Source of the DNA: Owenia fusiformis
Lineage: Eukaryota > Annelida > Polychaeta > Sabellida > Oweniidae
NCBI GenBank assembly: GCA_903813345.2
Contig: CAIIXF020000457.1
Location: forward strand, 137,513-201,512
Length of the DNA: 64,000 bases
Direction: 5' to 3'
Below are positions 1 to 11,395 of the stretch, in pieces. Under the pieces are notes generated by a model. It saw only the letters and a program-made list of their open reading frames with translations. It was not told the DNA's origin and ran no database searches. How positions within the stretch are numbered: position 1 is the first letter of the stretch; every line of letters begins with the position of its first letter. Made by a program: the position numbers and the translations under genes.

Positions 1-3000
1 AACTGGCCACATCTGTATTCTAATTTACAAAGATCAACATATGATTCTTTAATTTCTAAAGTAATTGGACCAACAGTGTTTTGCTCACTATTTGATAAAT
101 GTTCTCCAACTTTAAATTCTTTACTGTTTTGCATATCACTATTTTCTGTAAAGTTTAGTTTTCTTTTGCAAGATTCATTTTCGTTAGACTCTGGAGATAT
201 GTGGGATGAATCACTAACATTCAAGTTTTTTATTTCATTTTTGCCTGGGTCATTTTTACATTTTAGTCTGCTGGATATTTTAGGTTCACACACAGAGTCT
301 TGTATTTCATAAGATCTTGCACAGTCTATCAATGTTATACCATCAACAGAAAAGTGGTTTTTAGTATTACCTCGATCTCGTATATTATCTGATAGGGATT
401 CAGCTGTGTTCCATATATATTTAGTCAGTTCTTCAAAAGAATCTGATACATGTACAGTTGCTTTTCCAAAATCATTACTTCTTCCTTGCTTATCTCTGCA
501 ATGGGGGTCGAATGAATAATACATTGCATTTCTTTTTGTGACACACATTGTTGCATTAAAGAAAGTTACAAGACAAGAGTCATGATCAGTAAGAGCTTGA
601 TCTATAGCTTGGTGTATTGACAATCCATGCTCATCATCTTCATAATTCCAATATTCCAACTGCCCTTGTATTGGAGTGGATCTGAATTTAAAAGTCTTAT
701 CATTGCAACTTATATTCTTTGGAATATCATATATACATAGGTAGCCAGTAGGAGTCGGATTCATTTTTATGATCTTTGTATAAAGAACATTGCCTCTGTA
801 TAGTACATCATCAATAAATGTTGTATCAATATTGCGATGCGATTCATTTTGTAACATCATTAGAAAAGTCAATGAATTTGCGAAACATTGTTTGCCTCCA
901 CCTATATTGTCAAATACTTCATTATTCTGAGCTATGGTTCCTTGAATGACTTTGTGTACTATATTGCTTTGCACATCAGATATTACATCGTAATGGTTTT
1001 GACTCGAGTGATCTAAGTAGATGCATCTATTCATGAATTCTTTACCGAATATGGACCAGCTATTTTTCCTTTCATAAATTACTATCTTCATTTCGTACAA
1101 ATGACAGGCAGTAGCTATTTCTATATCGGTTCCCCATACAGAGCATTTATTCATATTTCTTGATTTGATATGCATTTTCAATTCTTCATCTGTGATTCCT
1201 CTTGATTTATAAATATAGTCTTGGGCATCCTGTTGATTTCTATGTGCTACAATACTTTGTCTTATCACTGTATGGTTTGTTTCATCATTTGAAATGCAAT
1301 ATGATATAGCTCTAAAGAGACAATTGCCATCACCAGTAATAGATTTTAAACATTTTGGCTTCATGTGTCTAAGTTCAACATTCTCGCGTACAGGATCATT
1401 GGTTCTATGTGAATATTTCAGGTTGTTAATGTTACAAAGATGCAATTTATCATAATTTTGAATCGGATTAAAATTCCCAATAGGTCGACTTTGATTTGTC
1501 CGAGTTACTGTTATATCATTTGAACTATCACTTGATTTATTTCCAGAGTGTTCAGGCTTGTAACCACCACTCTGAGATTGTTCAATAATATCATTGTTAT
1601 TGTTAAGTTCATTAATATTTATATGAATTTGAACAGGTGGCACACGTGTACAATCATTTTGAAAAATGTCTTCCATATCTTCAACAATTTTTAAGAAGTA
1701 TGGATCTTCATGTTTACTTTCTGACTTTATGTATTCTTCATTGTTTTGCATTTCATATTTGTCTGTATCAATTGGCGGTACACGTACAGAATCATCGGAT
1801 AAGTACTGTTCCAGTTCACGAATTTTTGACAAGTCTTGCTTTGGAACTGATGTCACAGTACTTTTACTAGGTACATGTTTGTTTTTGCTTGAAATCTTAT
1901 TCCTTCTTCCAAGTTTACGGCTTGATTGTTGTATCATTGGTTGTTTAGAATGCTGTTCAAATTTCGTTGAAATATGTTTTCTAGATTTTTTGCAAGATTT
2001 TCTTTTTTGTTTCAGATATGCACCTTTACTTTGTTTTCTGAGGGCATTTTGGTAGAGTTTTTTCAAATGTTTTATTTTAGCTGTTGTTTGCTTTTTTAGA
2101 TTTGAAAGACTGTCAGACATAGAGATAGTTTTGCTTTTGAGAGCAATGCATACCTCTAACAAATGACAGTTTTGCTTACTTTTAGATAACATCAGTTTTG
2201 TCATTTTTGCCTTTGTGACATGTTTCAATTTTGAGATGTTGCAATTTACTTGATTCTGACACATGATGGAGGTACGGTAAGTTTCTTGTATGAGAGCATG
2301 TGCTACAACATTTTCAGACTGACAATTGTATCGGACTCTTTGAATTAATGCTTTGACTTTGTGCTCCAGAGATGTAAGTTGCAAGTCATTCATATTAAAT
2401 TCCTTCATAGATTTCATCAGTTCATTCAAACAAAGCGTCATTCTGCACAGCTCATCTTTTTCTTGTTTATCTAATGCTCCAGAATTCATGAATGAATCAT
2501 TTATTTTGACATATCTATGATATATACAGTCAATTTCGTGGTTGAAAATATCCGAGTCATTTTCTTTTGTTGGCATAACATTTAGAAATTTAGGTTTAGA
2601 AATTTTGTTCCTTGTTTCAGTTTCATCAGACTTGATCATGTTCAGGTTTGGATCCATTTGCTTTTTACCTTTGGAGTATTTCTTCATGCTTATTTGCTGA
2701 ATATTTGCAGCTAAATGTTTAGGCGTTTTTTTGTCTAGACTTAGTAATGTATGAACAGATGGCATTTCAAAAGAGTTAACCACCTGTTCTGTGTTTGAAC
2801 TCTGGATTCGTTCAACATTTCTAAGAAGAAGGTTACTTGGTGACTTGTACATTGTATCATTCAGAATGTCAATACTTTTGCATAGAGGCTTTATTCTCTT
2901 ATTATCGGTAGGAATTTCTACAATGCAAGTTGGTTCCGTATCATTTTCTTGAATACTGTCGTCTGGTTTATGGTATTGGTTTGTTCTCTCAGCAATATCA

Positions 3001-3593
3001 TTAGCTGATTCATCAATATCCAGTGAGTTATCATTTGTTCCATACATTTCACATGGTTCAGCCAAGTTTTTTTGGTCATTTTGAAAAATTTTGGCAGAGC
3101 TTCGGTTCTGATTTTTCATTTTTTCAGTTAGTTCAGTTTGTATATTAGGTTTTGTAATTTCAGGATTTTTATGCAGTGGCTTATTCGTTTGCTTTGGGTT
3201 ACCATCCCCGCAAGCACGGAAGTTATTCTTTGGGACGCTGCTCCCGCAAGCTAAAGTGTTATTCTTTGGGGCGCCACTCCCGCAAGCCAACGTGTTATTC
3301 TTTGGGATGCCAATCCCGCAAGCCAGGGTGTTATTCTTTGGGGGGCTAGTCCCGCAGGCCAACGTGTTATTCTTTGGGATGCCACTCCCGCAAGCCAGGG
3401 TATTATTCTTTGGGGGGCTAGTCCCGCAGGCCAACGTGTTATTCTTTGGGATGCCACTCCCGCAAGCCAAGGCATTATTCTTTGGGGGGCTAGTCCCGCA
3501 GGCAATGGTTTTATTTATCCTCGATGCCATTCGAGATAGCGCAGGTGCTCCGGACCTACAACTACTTTCGGACCTACTACCAACTACACATGC
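1..3593 (-). CDS. Helitron/Helentron-type replicase, N-terminal part (OTU + USP-like protease domains), partial
   Basis: Reading the minus strand with codons on positions 3n to 3n+2, no stop occurs from 3671 to the window edge, about 1200 codons. A pyrimidine-rich tract ending in CAG just above 3593 looks like a 3' splice site; the first internal Met is at 3530-3528. Counting from that Met: residues 8-115 are nine 12-residue repeats; about 330-560 are Lys-rich; an OTU domain has DGNCLFRAI with Cys737 and NHYDVI with His846; a second protease-like domain has KQCFANS with Cys882 and FDPH with Asp1008/His1010. OTU domains, and a herpesvirus-tegument-like protease domain, are known from animal Helitron proteins. 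The Rep and helicase domains would lie left of position 1. The open frame suggests a recent or active copy. It could instead be a host gene derived from such an element; the OTU call is firm, the Helitron call is inference. Confidence 0.72.
3186..3509 (-). repeat. In-frame 36-bp tandem repeat (9 copies) coding 12-residue repeats
   Basis: Nine consecutive 36-bp copies encode variants of TLACGxGxPKNN within the replicase-like frame. Copies ending TSPPKNN alternate with copies ending SGIPKNN in the upstream part, giving a 72-bp higher-order period. The copy farthest downstream (FRACGDGNPKQT) is the most diverged. GC content is visibly higher than in the surrounding sequence. One Cys per copy is conserved. 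The function is unknown to me. Confidence 0.9.
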
Positions 3594-3911
3594 CTGAAAA
3601 AAGAACAAAAAATACTTTTTACAAAGGGTGGTACTTGGATAATTGTTCACGAGAACTATGAAAAAATTTGTTCAAAGGTTACATTTTACTTGTACTATGA
3701 AAACTAGCTTGCTTCATCATAGTAGACAATTTTTCATTGCAATTCTGTATTAAAGGACCGATTATTTTAAACCCCAGACTATTTAGAAAAGGTTCTTTTT
3801 AATGGAATGATTCTGTTGCAAGCAATGGTTTAAACTTGCTAAGATATCAATTTATTTAAAATGACAGAATTTGGAAAATGTTTCTCTAAATATTACATAG
3901 GATTTCAATTA

Positions 3912-4408
3912 CTGTAGAAGAAATTATTGCGGGAACAAATTATAACGAAAATCAAAAAACGTGAGAAGAAATTATAACGGTCCAAGAGCTCAATAATTTC
4001 ATGTCAAACTAGGCCTAGAAAGCCCATTTGTTCTAGCCAAGGTTTTAATGCTTGATTCCCGAAATCATTAAGGCTTATCGCTGTGTGAGCGATAATAGAG
4101 TTACAAATTCACGCTAACTTACTGTGTTTAAATGAAAGCTCCTGACAGTTCATATACTTTCGAATATTCATTCTAATACTAATTATGCTTCCTTGATTGT
4201 TTAATTACTCATACAGTCATCATATTTGGTTTCCCCGGTACGTAACCATCTAATTTAGCAATAAAACTTCGACGAGGCGGTTTAACATTCTGGCGTTTCA
4301 TGATTTCAGTAAGTTTTAATAAACTTTCGCGGGATTAATTATGAGGGTCAAAGCCTGACGCTATTTTTCGCTATAATATTTTCCTCGTAATATTTTCTTC
4401 TTCTACAG
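3912..4408. mobile_element. MITE, about 497 bp, TA target duplication
   Basis: The ends are inverted repeats: the left begins CTGTAGAAGAAATTATTGCG after TA, and the right ends CTTCTTCTACAG before TA. Allowing mismatches, the inverted similarity extends roughly 50 bp inward. No coding frame is present. Size, TA flanks and TIR suggest a Tc1/mariner-type non-autonomous element. It is similar in size and end sequence to the element at 13238-13729. Confidence 0.75.
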
Positions 4409-4804
4409 TAATGTACTCAAAATTTTATCAATTCAAAATTATCTTAGTGAATAAGATAATGTTTTTATCTTTTGTCAATCTTGAGTCTGTTAATTCATGA
4501 TCCCCACAAATGTGAAATTTCCCAAGTGAGGTTACTGTACTTCTGGTATATTTTGTTGGTTATTAATTTCTTTCATTTTGAAAAATCACAAATTACCCAC
4601 TTTTAAATATCATAGATATTGGAAGGTGAAATTATACTATTCTCTCAATCATGAAGCTTTGTATTATACTTTGACAAAACAAGCCATATTGATATGATTT
4701 AATTATAATTTTTTATATCTTGAAATCGATATTTTATTTGCTTTCAATAATTAAATCAAACAAGACACAGAGTGAACAGAATTGCACCCTTGAATAGAAT
4801 AGTT

Positions 4805-5570
4805 TTCAGGATGGAAAATCTAAAATGGCCACCCTATAATTTACCAAGACTGCCTAAAACTAATCAGCTCTAACATTTTCTCCATAGAAACATCTCTAAA
4901 ATTGTAAGATGAATCCATGAAATCTATAAACAAGCCTCAACAGACAAGATTTTAGCACAGAAAATTCAAAATGGCCACCTTAACATTTACCCAGAATTCA
5001 AAAATCTAATCAGTTCTAGGCTTTCATAGGTAGAAATATCCAGATGAATCCATGAAAATGGTTTGGCTGGAAACCTCTAGACAAACCTTGATAGACAAGA
5101 ATTTAGGACAGAAAATCCAAAATGACCGCCTTAACATTTAGTTCTAGACTTTCATAGGTAGAATCATTCCTGAAAATTTCAATTGAATCCCTCAAATGGT
5201 TTGGCGCGAAACCTGTAGACAAGCCTTGGCAGACAAGATTTTTGGATGGAAAATCCAAAATGGTCACCCTAACATTTACCCAGAATGTCGAAAAAACTTA
5301 TCAGCTCTAAACTTTCATAGGTAGAAACATCCCTGATAATTTCAAATGAATCCCTCAAACGGTTTAGTGTGAACCTGTAAACAAGCCTTGAGAGACAAGA
5401 TTTTAGAACGGAAACCCAAAATGGCCACCTTTACATTTATCCAGAATGATGAAAAACTGATCAGTTCTAAACTTTCATCGGTAGAAACATTCCTGAAATT
5501 TTCAGGTGAATCCCTTAAATGGTTTGGCTGGAAACCTACAGACAAGATTTATAGGGATGCCCACCCGACG
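4805..5570. repeat. Tandem repeat, about 5 copies of a 140-165-bp unit
   Basis: Five diverged copies share the order GGAAAATCCAAAATGGCCAC, then ACATTTACCCAGAAT, CTTTCATAGGTAGAAACAT, GAATCCCTCAAATGGTTTGG and AAGCCTTGACAGACAAGAT. Copy starts are near 4808, 4957, 5105, 5243 and 5405. It resembles the tandem core of a pearl-like element. Short open frames across it shift with the copies and are not genes. Confidence 0.85.
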
Positions 5571-6756
5571 CCTAGCAAACTGATCACAATATAGCACCCA
5601 AGGGTGCAATAAAAAGTCATCTCTGCCCCAAATCAATCCAACGCAGTGAAACTCACCCAGGAGTCCAAATCTGAACTTTTCCGTAAATCTCTGCCGTAAA
5701 TAATTTATGACAGGACAACTATACTGATAAAGTTTAAAACCGATTCTGAATTATTCCCTAAACTTATCCTAACAGGAGATGTCGTATTCTGTGTTTAACA
5801 TCGCAAACTACAGCAATTTGGACAATGATCTTGCCACAGGGTGTGACGTGATAACATTGCGCTTGTCTTTGGATTCTCAAAAAAAAGTATAGCATCTTTA
5901 CAAAATTACCTCTTATTTTATGAATATTGGGTGATATGTAAAATACTATTTATAAGCATGAAGCTATTGATATTGGGTTTCGTAATATTCGTAATATAAT
6001 ATAATACTTGCATTCGGCTACATTATTTTGATTATGTCAAATTGTAAATTTAGAACAGGTAAATAGGTGTCCTAGAAATATACAGAATAATCGTAAATTT
6101 ACAATGATTTAGAAATATACGGAAAAGTTAAGAAATGGCTTTAACGTAAGTATATCACAAATTAACAATTGAATTCACGATCAGAAAAGTTCAGATTCGG
6201 ACTCCATTAAAGCTTTACTTCAGTATGATAATTATTAAGCAAATTGTATGGAATTTTATATAAACATTTTTTTGCAATATTAGATCCACAGTTGGTCAGT
6301 AGTAATTCATCTAAGTGTCACCAATCATTGATTAAGCAAGTTTCTAAAAAATATAGATCATTTGGAAATATATTTTTATTTCTGTCGTTGTATTTTAATA
6401 ACAGTAATTGTACATTAAGTAATGAATTAAAAAAATTATAATTATTCCATATTCCAAAATAAGTTAGTGTCATTTCCCAATGTGTTTCATAGAGAATGGT
6501 CAGATCAGGTCATTAGTTAGGTTATTGTGTTCTCTAAACAAAAAAACATCATCTATTATTCCCTAAATAATTGAAACAGTTAAATATTGATATCTGACAC
6601 AGAATTAAATATACAACTTTAACATTACATTATAGAATAAGGTTTGTCAATAAATTAATATGTAGAGGTTGATTTTTCATAGGGTTTTGATTGATTTGAT
6701 TTGGGGTCGAGATGACATGTCGCCAGATAGAATGGTTCCCATCGCTTATACTGTAC

Positions 6757-6825
6757 CTTCTTCAGGCCAAGTCTGGCCCTAACCATAGCAGCCCTCCTGC
6801 TCATACACTTCGGTTTTCTTGCCAT
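6757..6825 (-). CDS. Candidate first coding exon of the OTU/replicase gene
   Basis: A 56-codon open frame starts at an ATG (6825-6823) and opens with a very basic peptide, MARKPKCMSRRAAMVRARLG, resembling a nuclear-localisation N-terminus. An AAG/GTACAG junction at 6757 is a possible 5' splice site and gives exactly 23 codons in phase 0. The putative acceptor at 3594 is also phase 0, so the two join in frame. The implied intron is about 3.16 kb and would contain a MITE and a tandem repeat. The donor is not a strong consensus, and no transcript evidence is available. It could also be an unrelated small ORF. Confidence 0.4.
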
Positions 6826-8276
6826 AGCTAGAAAGAATAATATATATGCATAGTAACTAATGAGACAATTAGCTCAATTGTGTACAATGTAATCAAGTTT
6901 GTTCTAAATACATATTCCTTACATACAGTATATATACTTTCCCTAGTGATTTCATTGACTTAATCGTTTTAGCCTTACCTAGGAAAACTAGTGAGGGCTA
7001 TATTTACAACACACCAAAGCCATATATTCAATGATATGGACATAATTTTTGTATTACATACATTTATGTCCATGGCTACTCTATATTACGTCACACATCT
7101 GTGTGTGAATGGAATTTTAGAAGAAATGAAACATGATTTCATAAGATTGTCATGGTAAAAAGTTTGGTGGCTATTCAGGAATACATAATGGATCTTCAGC
7201 TCCATTGACTCCCATACAAATGCTTCGCTAGGCATGTAATACAAGGTTATATAACTACCATATAAAAGAGAAATGGTTAGACAAGGACTGTGATAGCTCA
7301 ACTGCTAAAGGGAAAGGACCAATCTTTTTACTGTAAAGCATGTTGGTCAATCGATCCATACTATTGATCAGTCGATCAGTCAGTTGGTAAGTCGGTCGGT
7401 CTGTCTGGACATCTCCTAGACCTTTTGACCTTGGCCCCTCAATCTTGGTCAACATACTAACTGGATCTGCAAGTTCTCTATAAAGGTATTTGGCTTTTCA
7501 AAACTCTTGGTCTGTGCTGTGACCCTTAACCTACCCATGATTAGGTGTCTTGAAGTCAAGGTCAAATTGGTATTTGGTGTTTTAATAATTTTTGGGACTG
7601 TTGTGACCCTTGACAACCCATATTTAGGCATTTGAAGGATACTGTCACCTTTGGTGACTCATGTTTAGGTGACCTGAGGTCAAAGTTAATAATACTTGTG
7701 GGCCAAGCTCATTTTAAGGTCAAGGATTAATATCTAGGTCATGGCCCTTTGGACAAGTTCACCTCAATTCATTTCCAACCACCTTAGAACTAAATCACAA
7801 TACAATATATAGTAGTACAGTTTATGTTTCATCAAATAGACTATATAGATCACTGCTAATAATATAATAAAATATACACAATCTCACATCATTAATTGAT
7901 TACATTTCTGAAAAATAACCATTCTTTCAAAATATGATTTTACAATTAACATGATTATTCACATTGATCAAAGGTATATATTTTGCACATTATTAGTACA
8001 ATATATTATAAATTTATCAAAGAAAATAAAGGATACAAAGACAAAATATAGCCATTACAAGTTTCAGTATTTTACATTTTCAAAGAACTGATACATAGAA
8101 TCGCTTTATGACATATTATATATTATTCAATGGTTTAACAAGGTAATATACATATATATTATATATTTTCTATATTTGATTTATTAATATCGCTTACGGT
8201 TTTAAGTTATATTATAAGTCATATAATGATAAAAAGATAAACAAAATATGAAAAGATTTAAAAACTAGACATGAGG
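6826..8276. other. Non-coding, with a degenerate GTCG/GTCA tetranucleotide tract at 7340-7410
   Basis: Around 7340-7410 runs of GATCAGTCGATCAGTCAG and GTCGGTCGGTCTGTCTGG form a decayed tetranucleotide microsatellite. It is followed to about 7760 by several GGTCAAGGTCA/TGACCTTG-type words repeated at irregular spacing. A CATCAAATA...ACATAGATCA segment from about 7818 is one of many copies of a dispersed repeat found up to 16100. No supportable gene. Confidence 0.55.
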
Positions 8277-8317
8277 ATATATACAAGGGCCGAGCAATAT
8301 ATTCGCTACTTTTTGCT
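8277..8317. repeat. Left terminal inverted repeat of the mariner element
   Basis: Forty-one bases perfectly inverted at 9294-9334. In mariner elements such repeats are where the transposase HTH domain binds. Confidence 0.92.
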
Positions 8318-8710
8318 TTATTTTCTTTTATATTTGTTTATTTCCATTGAAATTTGGTACAGACATAGAGTGTAGAATTCCGCATCTTTTGATTCCATTT
8401 TCAAGCCCATTGCCAAATATGGCAAAAAATTATGGTTGTCATAGCAACGGGAGGAATGAGCCACCGGAGCTGCCCATAATTTTACTGCAATTGCACATGC
8501 AACAATATCTTTATATGCCCATTTCTCATAACAAAAACATTCAGTTTGGGTAATTTTTATAAACATTGCTTACTGGACATTGATCCAATATTCAGAAGAA
8601 TGGTTGTGATGTCATAGATGTTCTTTTCAAACAATAAAGAGGTCACAATTGATCCGCATATGCATCACAAAAGGGAGACTCTGCTTCCTGAGTTGCATCA
8701 AGAAGCAAGC

Positions 8711-9074
8711 ATGGTAAATGCAAATCTAAAAGAACAGAGACTTTGTATAAAAATATCAGTGAAAAAGGGACACACATTAAAAAAAGCTGTGGAGGACTGT
8801 AGAACTACATATGGGGAAGCTTGTGGGAGCTATTACTTTATTAGACATTGGTTTAAAAGGTTTGAACTTGGACGCAACTCAGTTGATGAGAATGAGCTAC
8901 GCGGGCAGAGGTTTGGTGAACGTGAAGAAGTTGTTGAGGCCGTCCATAAGGCCCTAAAAGACCTCTATGGAAATGGAAACGCAACAGGCCTATCAAGACT
9001 GGCTTTCCCGATGTAGAAAATGCATAGCTGCAGATGGACACTATTTTGAGAATGAGGCATGGAATGAGGAGTAA
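8711..9074 (+). pseudogene. Mariner transposase remnant: N-terminal HTH fused out of frame to the C-terminus
   Basis: From Met at 8711 the frame reads like the mariner/SETMAR-type N-terminal HTH domain: EQRLCIKISVKKG, then RTTYGEACGSYYFIRHWFKR, then FELGRNSVDENELRGQ. The frame ends at TAG 9014-9016. In the next frame, overlapping from about 8960, the C-terminal signature QDWLSRCRKCIAADGHYFE follows and ends at TAA 9072-9074. The catalytic DD(D/E) region between these parts is absent. The gene is therefore an internal deletion derivative that also shifted frame. An upstream in-frame ATG at 8618 exists, but family similarity starts near 8711. Confidence 0.85.
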
Positions 9075-9293
9075 CTGTCTTAATTAACAAAAAGGACATT
9101 TTGTATAAAAGTTGTTTTCTGAAACATTGTCACAAATGTCAGCTCCGGTGGTCACTATCAACCAATATTCAATGCCATGTAAAATATTACGGATGTAACC
9201 AAATAAATGCACATTTGGTGATATTACAGAAAAATGTTTTTTCTATTATTTTGGAAAATTTCAGGTAAGATACTTTATTATTAACAATTTGAG

Positions 9294-9334
9294 AGCAAAA
9301 AGTAGCGAATATATTGCTCGGCCCTTGTATATAT
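9294..9334. repeat. Right terminal inverted repeat of the mariner element
   Basis: Perfect reverse complement of 8277-8317. No mismatch between the arms suggests insertion was fairly recent. Confidence 0.92.
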
Positions 9335-10059
9335 TATTTTTTGTTATGTACTTAAATTCATATTATATTGTAATACAATTTACAATTCATCAAATGAAAA
9401 AAAACATAGAAGATTGAACAAGTTAATATACAAAATGTCACATTATTATTCACATTAATCAATTCTTAATACATTTTCATACTCATTTGAAACTGCATTT
9501 ACACTTGTAAGAAATAATCATTCCTTTGAAAAATACAACTTTACAACTACCATGACTATTCACATTGATCAGAGGTATAAATCTATTATGTATATATGTC
9601 ACCACTTTTGGTGATGGCATAAATAAATCTTACAAGGTATATTTGTTGATGCAATGTCCATCTTTTGAATGGTCACAATTTTGTTAAACAATATTATTAA
9701 TATATTTTTATAAATTATTTTTTACATTACATTATTATACTGTAATACAATTCATCAAATACAAAAAACAACATAGATGACTAAACATGTTAATACACAA
9801 TTAATACACAAACACACAATTTAACATTATCATTTAAATTAATCATTTCTTAATGTGTTTTCATATTCATTTCAAACTGCATTTACTTTTGAAATATAAT
9901 CAATACTTTGAAAAATATAACTTCCCAACTATCATAACCATTAACATTGATCATGGGTATATATTTATGTATATGTCACTACTTTTGGTGGTGACATAAT
10001 AACATACACAAAGTACTAAGGGCTCTCAATATCGACTGAATATTTCAAACAAATTTGTC

Positions 10060-10385
10060 TAAAAGGGGATTTTCCAAGATAAAAATGTTGGCCATTTTGA
10101 AATTAGGCTACCTTTTGAACAGTGCCTTTTGAACCATGAGTCAGAGGAGGTTTTCTGTATTGATGCTATTAAAACAGGAATCCTATCAACAGAGGTTTTA
10201 CAGACGAATGGACAGACAGTCTGACGGACGAACAGACGGACAAGTGAGTGATTGCACCATGTGATCTAGTAAAATGTAAGTTTAAGACCCAGACAGGAAG
10301 GGACAAAAAATTATGACTAAGAGTATACCATTAGTTCTCTATCCTCCTCAAATTTCATTTTGCTGGATAACAAGAGAATCACCCA
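10060..10385 (+). mobile_element. Pearl-like fragment: core palindrome, tetranucleotide tract, 3' end
   Basis: In order: AAAAATGTTGGCCATTTTGA (about 10082), TTTTCTGTATTGATGCTATT, a GACAGACAGTCTGACGGACG tetranucleotide tract (10205-10245), then CTATCCTCCTCAAATTTCAT and GCTGGATAACAAGAG. This order matches the better preserved element at 44313-45758. The 5' boundary was not found. Confidence 0.55.
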
Positions 10386-10829
10386 ATCTTGTTGATATTG
10401 CACTGCTGGATATCACACTGCTGCATTCAAACTCAAATGATGTGAGATAGATAAAATCAAGTTTTGAAGTCCATAGGCAATTCAAACATTCACAAAGCCA
10501 TACTCAATTGCCACCATCTATAAAATACCATAATTCACAATGGTCATCAGGTAAAAAAACAAACTATGGCTATTCCTATTTCTCAATCATTATACCATAG
10601 CTGGAATGCATATTAAAAGATTCCAATGAGGTCCAGATCCTCATCTCAGTATACTTACCTTACGTCACTTACCTTGTACCCTTTTTTAAATGAAATATGA
10701 ACTGCACATGTAAGAGACCTTTCCAATATACCCTGCCACATATTGGTACATCAAATAAGCTGTGATGATTGTTAGATTGATGATGTCATCGTATTGACAG
10801 AAAATTTAAAACAAATTAATCTATTGGTG

Positions 10830-11395
10830 AACTTTACAAGATTAAAATGGTTGCCATTTTGCACAAAGGGTGAGTTTTGAACCAGCAGTTATAGGGGGTT
10901 TTCTGTATTAATGTTGAACAAAGATAACTTAAAACAGGAATCCTATTAACAGAGGTTTTAAAGACGGACGAACAGACAGACTTATGGACGGACAGATGGA
11001 AAAGTGAGTGATTGCCAAAGCTTATCATGTGAGCTTATAAAAATGTAAGTTTGAAACCCAGAGAGCAAGGGACAAAAATTTAAGACTAAGAGTATACCAT
11101 CATAAGGAAAACAAACCAAGCCGAAACTATCCCAATGTCCAACATGAAAAGAAACCGAAAGAAACACCCCCTCCCCACCATTCAAGTATTGATATCATAA
11201 TCCAACACCATACTCGTAATACCAAGAGACAAATCATTTATACTGAAGTCATTACAATTAACTTTGAAGAAAAAATTAAAATGTCCAGCCAGTACTCATA
11301 ACATAAAAAATAGTTGTAGATTCTAGCAGTTCCCTATATCCCCCTCAAATTTCATTTGGTGGGATAACAAGAAATCATTCAGTCTTGTTGATATC
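10830..11395 (+). mobile_element. Second pearl-like fragment of the same family
   Basis: TTAAAATGGTTGCCATTTTG near 10843, then TTTTCTGTATTAATGTTGAA, an ACGGACGAACAGACAGACTT tract (10963-11000), AAGTGAGTGATTG, GTAAGTTTGAAACCCAGAGA, and a 3' part CTATATCCCCCTCAAATTTC with TGGTGGGATAACAAG near 11360. Between them is an insertion of about 230 bp (ATAAGGAAAACAAACCAAGC onward) that is also present in the copy near 15000. Confidence 0.55.

Larger units (their letters stand above)
3594..6756. other. Putative intron / intergenic sequence outside the listed repeats
   Basis: Apart from the MITE and the tandem repeat, this stretch is AT-rich and shows no gene, RNA or further repeat that I can support. 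If the proposed upstream exon is right, it is the first intron of the replicase-like gene. Confidence 0.5.
8277..9334 (+). mobile_element. Internally deleted mariner-family element with perfect 41-bp TIRs
   Basis: The 41 bases at 8277-8317 are matched without mismatch by the reverse complement of 9294-9334; the repeat includes ACAAGGGCCGAGCAATATAT and ends TACTTTTTGCT. Flanks are TA-rich, so the exact TA duplication is ambiguous by a few bases. The interior holds both ends of a mariner transposase frame but not the middle. Full mariners are about 1.3 kb; this copy is about 1.06 kb, so it should depend on transposase supplied elsewhere. Confidence 0.9.

Noticed and set aside
480-890. Reading the second protease-like domain as an endogenous herpesvirus insertion
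   Set aside because: It is continuous with an OTU domain and a repeat-bearing N-terminus in one frame, no other viral gene is present, and this domain type is known in animal Helitron proteins.
76-2055. Plus-strand open frames in the first 2 kb (for example 76-312, 1637-1870, 1666-2055)
   Set aside because: They are shadows of the long minus-strand frame; their peptides are low-complexity Phe/Ser/Cys-rich, as expected opposite Lys/Glu/Asn-rich coding sequence.
3256-3597. Plus-strand frame of 113 codons with repeated VLFFG and PQA words, and a minus-strand frame with repeated LAPQRI words
   Set aside because: Alternate-frame readings of the 36-bp coding repeat. The frame linked to the OTU domain is the only one open on both sides.
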